A stretch of DNA of 5,217 nucleotides, from positions 4,230-9,446 of the forward strand of contig DEUU01000458.1 in assembly GCA_002362735.1 (NCBI GenBank), given 5' to 3'. Below are positions 1 through 5,217 of this stretch, piece by piece. Source of the DNA: Dehalococcoidia bacterium UBA3254 (GTDB lineage: Bacteria > Chloroflexota > Dehalococcoidia > Dehalococcoidales > UBA3254). The notes under the pieces were generated by a model that worked only from the letters and a program-made list of their open reading frames with translations, did no database searches and had not been told where the DNA came from. A program made the position numbers and the translations under genes. How positions within the stretch are numbered: the first letter of the stretch is position 1; every line of letters starts with the position of its first letter.

Positions 1-29
1 TTCATTTCCCATAAAGTGACATATTTCAT
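1..29 (-). CDS. Start of an unidentified gene, cut by the left edge
   Basis: Only nine full codons are visible, reading MKYVTLWEM, so no function can be assigned. The start is well supported: ATG at 29-27 follows AGGAG (minus strand, 41-37) with a 7-nt gap, and a near-consensus promoter lies upstream at 259-286 on the same strand. The ATG overlaps the stop of a 22-codon ORF in the leader (ATGA). The opening residues loosely recall some small single-domain proteins that begin with a beta strand (DUF3303-like), but nine residues cannot establish that. I am fairly sure a gene starts here and have no firm view of what it encodes. Confidence 0.6.
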
Positions 30-94
30 TTTTCTTCTCCTATAAATATATTTTTGTTGATATTTTGGAACACAAATAACAAACTTGATATCAT
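26..94 (-). other. 22-codon leader ORF with ATGA overlaps at both ends
   Basis: On the minus strand, ATG at 94-92 opens 22 codons ending in TGA at 28-26. That TGA overlaps the ATG of the left-edge gene. Its own ATG overlaps the TGA of a three-codon ORF (M-F-T) starting at 102, which sits 8 nt after the strong AGGAGG. The peptide begins MISSLLFVF and ends GEEK. It is AT-rich, and codons 18-20 contain the ribosome site of the next gene. It could be a translated coupling or leader peptide, or chance in AT-rich sequence. No homology is claimed. Confidence 0.2.
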
Positions 95-252
95 GTAAAC
101 ATCGCCATCACCTCCTTTAGGTATTAGGCAAGTCAGCAAAAATTAGGAACATGATAGTGTCATTAAATGGATAATCCAGTTCTCAAATAATGAGTTAAAC
201 AGTAGAATGATATCGCGGACAGGCTTCAGAATACTTATAAGATGGTCGATGT
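30..252 (-). other. Long AT-rich 5' leader of the left-edge gene
   Basis: If transcription starts about 7 nt after the -10 box at 264-259, the mRNA carries roughly 220 nt before the ATG at 29. This is much longer than a simple 5' UTR. Visible in it (minus strand): a small stem TGGAT-T-ATCCA near 170-180, a CTCA/TGAG stem near 181-194, a strong Shine-Dalgarno at 116-111, and short ORFs at 102-91 and 94-26. I recognise no known riboswitch core or T-box sequence and see no obvious intrinsic terminator. Translational control or a leader peptide is possible, but that is inference. Confidence 0.4.
111..116 (-). promoter_or_regulatory. Strong Shine-Dalgarno inside the leader
   Basis: The minus strand reads AAAGGAGGTGATGGCG, almost the full anti-16S complement. 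It is stronger than the AGGAG that serves the left-edge gene. The ATG at 102-100 is 8 nt downstream, an optimal gap, but opens only three codons. The ATG at 108-106 is 2 nt away and opens five codons (M-A-M-F-T). So a top-strength ribosome site serves only very short ORFs, suggesting a leader peptide, a coupling device or the relic of a lost gene start. Confidence 0.5.
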
Positions 253-258
253 AGATTG

Positions 259-286
259 ATTATACCACCAGGTTAAGGATTGTCAA
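259..286 (-). promoter_or_regulatory. Near-consensus sigma-70/sigma-A promoter for the left-edge gene
   Basis: On the minus strand a perfect -35 TTGACA (286-281) is followed by a 16-bp spacer and a perfect -10 TATAAT (264-259). The -10 is preceded by TGG, giving the extended -10 TGnTATAAT. The predicted start is near 252, with transcription toward position 1. It is the best promoter in the window. It lies far downstream of the hairpin at 454-495, so the left-edge gene is probably transcribed independently of the permease gene. Confidence 0.8.
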
Positions 287-453
287 TACGCCAAATATAC
301 ATAACGTAGGTGGGGTTAAAATTTCCCCTGCCTTTGTCGCAGTTGATTAAAGGGAGGTTTCCCAGGCTAAAAAATACCTTTATAGTTGTCCGTGCGGAGT
401 ACAATCGCAACATTTGAGCGTGAATTAGTACTGAAAATAGGTCGACTGCCAAT
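287..453. other. Intergenic spacer, no gene seen
   Basis: This stretch lies between the promoter at 259-286 and the hairpin at 454-495. It contains small inverted repeats, such as GGGG/CCCC around 312-328 and GGGA/TCCC around 352-363. There is no poly-T tract, no credible ORF and no RNA motif I recognise. It may hold upstream regulatory sites for the strong promoter, but nothing specific can be named. Confidence 0.5.
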
Positions 454-495
454 ATATACAAAGCCCGCCTCTATTTTGAACCGGGCTTTGTATAT
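454..495. terminator. Hairpin, probable Rho-independent terminator
   Basis: The arms ATATACAAAGCCCG (454-467) and CGGGCTTTGTATAT (482-495) are perfectly complementary over 14 bp around a 14-nt loop. The GC-rich top of the stem with AAA/TTT flanks is typical of bidirectional terminators, though no long T tract follows on either strand. It lies about 80 nt downstream of the permease stop, where a terminator for that minus-strand gene is expected. It would also insulate the promoter at 259-286. An attenuator or a protein-binding palindrome is less likely. Confidence 0.65.
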
Positions 496-577
496 GTTTA
501 TCAGATGATATTCCCCATAAGGATTAATAAGTCAAAACCAATAAGTGTGGCGATAACGCGTTTTCAAGTAGGTCCGC

Positions 578-1852
578 TTACTTTTTTGATGATGGATTGT
601 TTCCTCTATATTTAAAGTAGAGGAAACCTAGAAGCAAAATAATAATGCCGATAATCCAGGCGTCCGGTGCTTTGAAGATCACAATAACTGCGAAAAGAAA
701 ACAGGAGATAATACCCATCAACGGAATAACCTGCGGATATACTCTTTCTTTTAGTTTTAATCTCAATGCGGAGAAATTGCCAATACCATAATAAATGAGA
801 GAAGACAGGGTGCTTACGGCCACAATTTGGGAAAGGTTAGAAACGAAGATCAGGATGATCATCAGGATACCCGATATTATGATAGCGGGACAAGGGGTAT
901 CAAATTTGGGGTGTATCTTTCCCAATAACTTCGGTAGATCATTATTCTGAGCCATAGCAAAACTCATACGTGAAACACCCAAGATTGTGGTTAATAAAAC
1001 ACTCGCAGTGGCAATTAGCCCACCAATCGTTACCACCTGAGAAACCAGAGCGTTGCCGATAGCCTGGCTGGCATCAGCTAAAGGTGAGGCCGAACCCCCT
1101 AATCTAGCTGGCCCAACAAGTCCGACAGCCACAAATCCGACTCCAAGATAGATAATTGTTGAAATCAACAGCTACAGAATAATTGAACGAGGAACGGTCT
1201 TTCTAGGGTTTTTGACCTCGGCTGACATTAATGAGATACGAGCGAAACCGCTAAAAGCAAAGAAAACAAAATAAGCGCCGTACAAAACCCCAGGATGAAA
1301 AGGATCAAAGGGGCTAAGGTTGGCATAATTAATACGCAGAGAACCCAGGCCAATGAAAAAGAATAATATCAGTATTTTAGCTACCACCAGGATATTATTA
1401 ACGGTGGCTGAGGATTTTGTCCCGATTATATTCAAGAAAGCTAACGCAATGGTAATAGCTATAGCGACAGGCTGGACTGGTAATCTGGGTATTATAGCTG
1501 CCAGATAACTACTAAAACCGAGGGCTACCGCGGCTCCCACAAAGGTATTAGAAATAACCCACATCCAACCGGCGATAAATCCAGTAAATGGAGAGACCAG
1601 ATGGTAAGCAAATTCATAAGCCCCACCTTCTTGAGGAAGATTTGCAGATAACTCCGCAAAGCTAAGAGCGGTAAACAAGGAGACTACTGCCGCCAGTACA
1701 AGAGACACTAACATAGCCGAGCCAGCCAGCCCGGCCACAATACCGGTAACTACGAATATTCCAGCCCCAACGATGGCTCCCACATTTATGGCAGTTGCAT
1801 CGAAAAGAGATAGCGTTGGTTTAAGAGAAACCCGGTTTTCTTTTATTTTCAT
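578..1852 (-). pseudogene. APC-family amino-acid permease interrupted by an in-frame amber codon
   Basis: Reading through one TAG gives a 424-residue protein, normal for APC-superfamily transporters, which move amino acids or polyamines across the cytoplasmic membrane in symport or antiport. Helix 1 has the glycine-rich substrate-site motif GAIVGAGIF (residues 25-33). The loop after helix 2 has PQEGGAYEF (73-81), and the conserved segment AEVKNPRKTVPR (211-222) follows helix 6. About 12 hydrophobic helices are visible, roughly at 18-41, 45-66, 84-112, 126-145, 152-171, 188-205, 230-247, 269-295, 321-338, 342-362, 375-394 and 398-414. The ATG at 1852 has only a weak GAAAG ribosome site, and an in-frame TGA just upstream rules out a longer start. 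The TAG at residue 227 would leave six helices, so the product should be inactive unless the stop is suppressed or is a sequencing error. The frame is otherwise clean and ends in TAA. The substrate cannot be told from sequence. Confidence 0.85.
1172..1174 (-). other. In-frame TAG within the permease gene
   Basis: The minus strand reads ATT ATT CTG TAG CTG TTG ATT, with the same reading frame on both sides, so this is a point nonsense change and not a frameshift. No ribosome site precedes the TTG at 1168, so re-initiation is unlikely. Related transporters, from memory, often have a small residue such as Ser here at the start of helix 7. A single change from TCG (Ser) would explain the TAG, and TTG (Leu) is another one-step possibility. 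Confidence 0.9.
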
Positions 1853-1890
1853 TGTCTTTCACGGAAAATCACTATGCTTTAGCTATTTTC

Positions 1891-1927
1891 ATTATAATCA
1901 TTAGCTTTTGAGGATAGATTATAATCA
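1891..1927. promoter_or_regulatory. Divergent promoter region with two ATTATAATCA repeats
   Basis: ATTATAATCA occurs at 1891-1900 and 1918-1927, 27 bp apart. Each copy holds the palindrome ATTATAAT, which reads TATAAT on both strands. The left copy places a minus-strand -10 38 nt before the permease ATG. The right copy places a plus-strand -10 (1920-1925) 39 nt before the DUF1059 ATG, a symmetrical layout. No good -35 box lies at the right distance from either, so both promoters would be weak or activator-dependent. The repeats could also be operator half-sites. Confidence 0.4.
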
Positions 1928-1952
1928 ATTTAGAGGTCTTATTTTATACATT

Positions 1953-1958
1953 AGGAGG
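1953..1958 (+). promoter_or_regulatory. Ribosome binding site that fixes the DUF1059 start
   Basis: AGGAGG lies 6 nt before the ATG at 1965. This marks residue 1 as the M of MPSFKC, not the in-frame ATG at 1908, which would add 19 residues and has no Shine-Dalgarno. An out-of-frame ATG at 1960 is too close to the site to compete. Confidence 0.8.
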
Positions 1959-1964
1959 TATGAT

Positions 1965-2135
1965 ATGCCGTCTTTTAAATGCAAAGACATCGGGATGAAG
2001 GATAATTTCGAAGTTAAATCGGATAGCCAGGATGAACTGATGCAGATGATCGCTCTGCACGCTAAAAACACCCATGGATGGGATCCGGTACCACCTGACG
2101 TCTTACAGAAAGTACAGAAAGCCATTAAGAAATAG
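1965..2135 (+). CDS. Small DUF1059-family protein
   Basis: The 56-residue protein matches the small DUF1059 family in length and layout. It has an N-terminal strand with FKCKDIGM (residues 4-11), an acidic turn (SDSQDEL, 19-25), a helix containing HAKNTHG (32-38), then a proline break and a short C-terminal helix PPDVLQKVQKAI. There is no signal peptide or membrane segment, so it should be cytosolic. The family's function is unknown. Cys6, His32 and His37 are the visible candidate functional residues. Many members, as I recall, carry a second cysteine about eight residues after the first; here that position is Asp13 or Asn14. The gene has its own strong ribosome site, diverges from the permease gene and converges on pfkA with one base between the two TAG stops. 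Confidence 0.8.
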   Translation: MPSFKCKDIGMKDNFEVKSDSQDELMQMIALHAKNTHGWDPVPPDVLQKVQKAIKK

Positions 2136-2136
2136 C

Positions 2137-3102
2137 CTATGACAAAATATTGATAAGTTGTTCAAGGCGGGGATTTAATTCCTTTTTCTTCTCCCAGGTA
2201 TCCCTGAGAGAGGTATAAACTAATTTACGCCCCACTTGGCCAACTATTTGACCCCTGGCACCATTTACCAAGGCTTCAACTGCTGCCGATCCTAAATCAC
2301 TCCCCAAAATACGGTCTATCGTGGTTGGGCGGCCGCCTCTTTGCAAATGGCCTAAAATGCAAACCCTGGTTTCGAATCCAGTCCGTTGAGTTACCGCCTG
2401 AGCAATCTGAAAGCTATAGCCTGGTTTTTGGGCTTCGGCTACTACCACTATCGCGCTTTTTTTCCCCAACTGGCGCCCTTCCTGAAGTTTCGAGCAAAGC
2501 TCCCCGATATCCAAAGGAACTTCTGGAATAACCAATCCTTCGGCTCCACCGGCAACAGCAGCTTGAAGTGCGATAAATCCTGTATGATGTCCCATAACCT
2601 CAATAAAGAAAACTCGTTCGAACGTGCGAGCAGTATCTCGGATGCGATCGATAGCTTCAACCGCGCAACTTACGGCAGTATCAAAGCCGATGGTGAAATC
2701 CGTGCCGTAGACATCATTATCAATAGTACTGGGTATTCCCAAAATGCCGATTCTACCTTCTTCCGCCAGTAGTGTCCCGCCTCGGAAGGTCCCATCTCCT
2801 CCCACTATTATTAATTTCTCAATTTCATTTTGTGATAGGTTAACAATAGCCTTTTTCCGACCTTCAATTGTTTCAAACTCTGGACATCGACTGCTTTCCA
2901 GAATACTACCTCCCTGCCCCATAATATTGGAGACGTCTTGTCTAGAAAGAAAGGAAGTTTCCCAATTTATCAGGCCAGTAAATCCTCGCTTTATACCTGT
3001 GACCTCCATTCCATGGGTGATAGCCATACGGACTACAGCCCGGATAATCGCATTCATTCCTGGAGCATCTCCACCACTGGTCAGGATGCCGATTTTTCTC
3101 AT
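2137..3102 (-). CDS. pfkA: 6-phosphofructokinase, probably ATP-dependent
   Basis: This 321-residue cytosolic enzyme has the usual bacterial PfkA length (about 320) and should phosphorylate fructose-6-phosphate to fructose-1,6-bisphosphate, the committed step of glycolysis. Visible motifs are GGDAPGMN (10-17), the ATP loop GGDGT (101-105), TIDND (126-130) with the catalytic Asp128, and R163, E223 and R246 for sugar-phosphate binding. The phosphofructokinase signature RVCILGHLQRGG...DR (246-264) fits exactly. Gly104 favours ATP, since PPi enzymes have Asp there. E. coli effector-site residues are conserved (R21, R25, R54, R155, E188, K214), so control by ADP/PEP is likely. Two oddities: the MGR motif reads MGH (170-172), and Ser125 replaces the usual Gly (ATP type) or Lys (PPi type) before TIDND. 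The start lies 3 nt after the glgP stop and has its own ribosome site, so the gene is expressed with glgP. It ends in TAG, one base from the DUF1059 stop. Confidence 0.95.
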   Translation of the reverse strand: MRKIGILTSGGDAPGMNAIIRAVVRMAITHGMEVTGIKRGFTGLINWETSFLSRQDVSNIMGQGGSILESSRCPEFETIEGRKKAIVNLSQNEIEKLIIVGGDGTFRGGTLLAEEGRIGILGIPSTIDNDVYGTDFTIGFDTAVSCAVEAIDRIRDTARTFERVFFIEVMGHHTGFIALQAAVAGGAEGLVIPEVPLDIGELCSKLQEGRQLGKKSAIVVVAEAQKPGYSFQIAQAVTQRTGFETRVCILGHLQRGGRPTTIDRILGSDLGSAAVEALVNGARGQIVGQVGRKLVYTSLRDTWEKKKELNPRLEQLINILS

Positions 3103-3105
3103 ATT

Positions 3106-5217
3106 TCACTCCCTGATATTTTTAATAGTAAAACCACTGGTACTGATGTCATACCAGAGGATCTGATTGGCCTCCAGAGGAACGGCCACTCCTTCAAAAT
3201 TAGGCACTATTCTAGGGGTATAGTGACTGAAAGGACGCTGCGTATTGATATGTATTTGGAAAAGATATCCTTCCTCCATTCCTGCCAGCTTATATCCCCT
3301 GAGCATCGGGTGGATTTCCGGTTCCTCATCCTTTTTTGGGTCAGCATAGATCTGAACCAAGATAAAATCTGGATTCAAATTACCGAAGTGAACCGGAATT
3401 TGAAAATTATGAAACCCAGGACCGGAATTAATCTCCAACACTCCAAAGTGGACTCCAGACCAATACCTTTGAATATTTTCCTGCCATTGGGAGATAAGGA
3501 TAGCCTTCTGACTTTTATTATCAATACGATCCAGATATTTTTGGAGCGCAGGAAGATAGAGTCTCTCCACATACTCCCGGAGCATCCGATTAGTACTATA
3601 CTGAGGGGTAAGTTCAGCCATGCTGGTTCTCATGCGGGATATCCATGACCGTGGTATTCCCGAAGGATCGCGGTCATAGAAGCAGGGGACTATCTCCTGT
3701 TCCAGTACGGAATAGAGCTGTTCAGCTTCTTGAGCATCCCAATTGGGGTCGGCATCATGCTCTCTGCCATCACCGATGGCCCAGCCCGTCTCAGATTGAA
3801 AAGCCTCCGCCCACCAACCATCAATCTCCGAAAGGTTTAATCCACCATTCACCAGTACCTTCATTCCGCTGGTACCGCAGGCCTCCCAGGGACGTCTCGG
3901 TGTATTTATCCAGACATCCACTCCTTGTACCAGTTGTCCCGCTAAAGTAATATCGTAATCTGCCACAAATATTACGCTCTGGCGTGCCTCAGGACGACGA
4001 ATAAAATCGGACCAGGCCTGGATCATTAATTTACCTTCGATGTCCTGAGGATGAGCTTTGCCGGCAATAATCAGTTGTACCGGATATTCTGGATGATTCA
4101 AAATGCGAATTAAACGATCCGGGTCACGTAATAACAGATTTGGTCTTTTGTAACCTGTAATTCGCCGGGCAAAGCCGATAGTTAAGATTTCCGGAGATAA
4201 TAACTGATAAGATTGTTCCACCTCTGTTTTGGGTGCTCCGCTAGCGGCTAATTGCTGGGCTAAGCGCCAGCGTGCATAAAGTATCAATTGCCGGGTTTTA
4301 TCATTGCGCAATTGCCAGAGGATTTGGTCAGGCACCTTTTGAAAATCTGCCTTGATGTTTTCCAAAGTGTCCAGCCAGCGCTCTTTGCCGCAGGCGCCTG
4401 TCCACAATTTATCGGCCGCTCGTGAATCCCAGGAGGGCATATGAACGCCATTAGTGATATAGCTAACCGGAACCCCTTGTTGTGGCCAGCGAGGGAAGAG
4501 AGATTGAAAAATGCGGCGGCTTACCTCACCGTGCAAACGGCTTACTGCATTGACTGCACCAGATCCCCGTAGAGCCAGTTCGGCCATATTAAATGGCTCC
4601 TTTTTATCCTCTGGATTTTGGCGACCGAGGGATAGGAAACTAATCATATCCAATCCCATCTCAACGACATAATGGGCCAGATAACGACTCAAAAGCCCTG
4701 GAGAAAAGCGGTCAAAACCCGCTTCGACCGGTGTATGGGTAGTAAAAAGATTGCCAGCCCGAGTAGTATTTAACGCAACCCTGAAAGGCTGCCCGCTTGC
4801 TTGCATAAAGGAACGAATCCGCTCCACTATCGCCAAAGCGGCATGGCCTTCATTTAGATGGCATACGTTTGGCTTCAGGTTTAACGCTTCCAGGACTCTC
4901 CAGCCGCCGATCCCAAGTATCATCTCCTGCTGCAAGCGTGTCTCCGGACCACCCCCGTAAAGTTCACTGGTAATTCCCCGGTCAGCCGGGCTATTATAAG
5001 GGTCGTTGCTATCCATTAAATACAATTTTATATTGCCTATTTGGGCTTCCCAAACCCGTAATAGAAGCTGTCTGCCAGGTAGATCCAGTACTATCCGCAA
5101 CCATTCCCCGTTGGATTCACGGACAGGAACCACAGGGAGACGGCCGGGATCATTATAAGGAAAATATTCCAGTTGGTCGCCATGAGCATCAATTACCTGG
5201 CGAAAATAGCCCTGCTG
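3106..5217 (-). CDS. glgP: Glycogen/alpha-glucan phosphorylase, 5' end outside window
   Basis: This GT35-family enzyme removes glucose from the ends of alpha-1,4-glucans with phosphate, giving glucose-1-phosphate. The frame is open to the right edge, so 703 C-terminal residues are visible, starting QQGYFRQVID; relatives of this bacterial type have about 850, so roughly 120-150 are missing. The GTG at 5133 is an internal valine. Visible motifs (numbered from the first visible residue): LNEGHAA (121-127), FTTHTPVEAG (158-167), ITNGVH (254-259), RRITGYKR (351-358; R352 and K357 match the phosphate-site Arg and Lys of muscle phosphorylase), GVDVWINTPRRPWEA (432-446), and ACGTSGMK (446-453) with Lys453 as the pyridoxal-phosphate lysine, then DGWWAE (466-471). 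The C-terminal extension ends SHYTPRIVPNFEGVAVPLE, as in the DUF3417-type alpha-glucan phosphorylases. No key residue is lost, so it should be active. It is co-transcribed with pfkA; its promoter is off the window. Confidence 0.95.
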   Translation of the reverse strand, partial: QQGYFRQVIDAHGDQLEYFPYNDPGRLPVVPVRESNGEWLRIVLDLPGRQLLLRVWEAQIGNIKLYLMDSNDPYNSPADRGITSELYGGGPETRLQQEMILGIGGWRVLEALNLKPNVCHLNEGHAALAIVERIRSFMQASGQPFRVALNTTRAGNLFTTHTPVEAGFDRFSPGLLSRYLAHYVVEMGLDMISFLSLGRQNPEDKKEPFNMAELALRGSGAVNAVSRLHGEVSRRIFQSLFPRWPQQGVPVSYITNGVHMPSWDSRAADKLWTGACGKERWLDTLENIKADFQKVPDQILWQLRNDKTRQLILYARWRLAQQLAASGAPKTEVEQSYQLLSPEILTIGFARRITGYKRPNLLLRDPDRLIRILNHPEYPVQLIIAGKAHPQDIEGKLMIQAWSDFIRRPEARQSVIFVADYDITLAGQLVQGVDVWINTPRRPWEACGTSGMKVLVNGGLNLSEIDGWWAEAFQSETGWAIGDGREHDADPNWDAQEAEQLYSVLEQEIVPCFYDRDPSGIPRSWISRMRTSMAELTPQYSTNRMLREYVERLYLPALQKYLDRIDNKSQKAILISQWQENIQRYWSGVHFGVLEINSGPGFHNFQIPVHFGNLNPDFILVQIYADPKKDEEPEIHPMLRGYKLAGMEEGYLFQIHINTQRPFSHYTPRIVPNFEGVAVPLEANQILWYDISTSGFTIKNIRE
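3109..3114 (-). promoter_or_regulatory. pfkA ribosome site overlapping the end of glgP
   Basis: The minus strand reads AGGGAG, then TGAAAT, then ATG. The Shine-Dalgarno lies in the last codons of glgP, immediately before its TGA stop (3108-3106), with a 6-nt gap to the pfkA ATG at 3102. Ribosomes finishing glgP stop directly on the pfkA initiation region, so translational coupling is likely. Confidence 0.75.

Noticed and set aside
309..332. GGGG/CCCC inverted repeat as a terminator
   Set aside because: The stem is short with an AT-rich loop and no T tract follows on either strand.
273..461. A 62-codon minus-strand open frame
   Set aside because: It starts at a TTG inside the hairpin stem, ends inside the spacer of the strong promoter, shows no recognisable protein family and has only a poor ribosome site.
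510..540. TTGACT with a loose downstream AT box (minus strand) as a second promoter
   Set aside because: No good -10 lies at 16-18 bp, and any transcript would meet the hairpin at 454-495 at once.
1166..1168. TTG as the start of a separate second permease gene
   Set aside because: There is no ribosome site, and the two halves form one normal-length transporter in a single frame with only a TAG between them.
1908..1964. A 19-residue N-terminal extension of the DUF1059 protein from ATG 1908
   Set aside because: It has no Shine-Dalgarno and would run through the promoter region; the AGGAGG 6 nt before ATG 1965 and the family length support the shorter protein.
2325..3166. Several plus-strand open frames over pfkA, and similar frames over glgP
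   Set aside because: They lie opposite strongly conserved enzyme genes, have no ribosome sites and show no protein family, so they are antisense shadows.
5131..5133. GTG as the start of the phosphorylase
   Set aside because: The frame stays open for 28 more codons to the window edge and these encode the family-typical QQGYFRQ segment, so this is an internal valine.

Overview
The window looks like a stretch of bacterial chromosome. It has AGGAGG-type ribosome sites, a near-consensus TTGACA/TATAAT promoter, moderate GC in the genes and AT-rich spacers. This fits a Firmicute, probably of class Clostridia, but no marker here proves the taxon. I see no transposase, CRISPR array, tRNA or rRNA.

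Layout from left to right. (1) Positions 1-29 hold the first nine codons of an unidentified minus-strand gene that runs off the left edge. It has a good ribosome site, an AT-rich leader of about 220 nt and a very strong minus-strand promoter at 259-286. The leader contains a second, stronger Shine-Dalgarno and two tiny ORFs chained to the gene start by ATGA stop/start overlaps. (2) Positions 454-495 form a 14-bp perfect hairpin, probably the terminator of the gene to its right. (3) Positions 578-1852, minus strand, encode a 12-helix APC-family amino-acid permease interrupted by one in-frame TAG at the start of helix 7. It is otherwise intact. (4) Positions 1853-1964 are a divergent intergenic region with two copies of ATTATAATCA. 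(5) Positions 1965-2135, plus strand, encode a 56-residue DUF1059 protein. (6) Positions 2137-3102, minus strand, encode 6-phosphofructokinase, whose stop lies one base from the DUF1059 stop. (7) Positions 3106-5217, minus strand, encode the C-terminal 703 residues of a glycogen/alpha-glucan phosphorylase that continues past the right edge.

glgP and pfkA are three bases apart, and the pfkA ribosome site begins just inside the end of glgP, so they are almost certainly one coupled transcription unit. Together they lead from stored glucan to glycolysis: phosphorolysis gives glucose-1-phosphate, enzymes outside the window convert this to fructose-6-phosphate, and PfkA makes the committed step to fructose-1,6-bisphosphate. 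The permease and DUF1059 protein have no evident role in this pathway.

No clearly new multi-gene system is visible. The points most worth a second look are the lone amber codon in the permease, the unusual leader at the left edge, the glgP-pfkA coupling, and two active-site substitutions in the phosphofructokinase (His for Arg in the MGR motif, Ser for Gly before TIDND).
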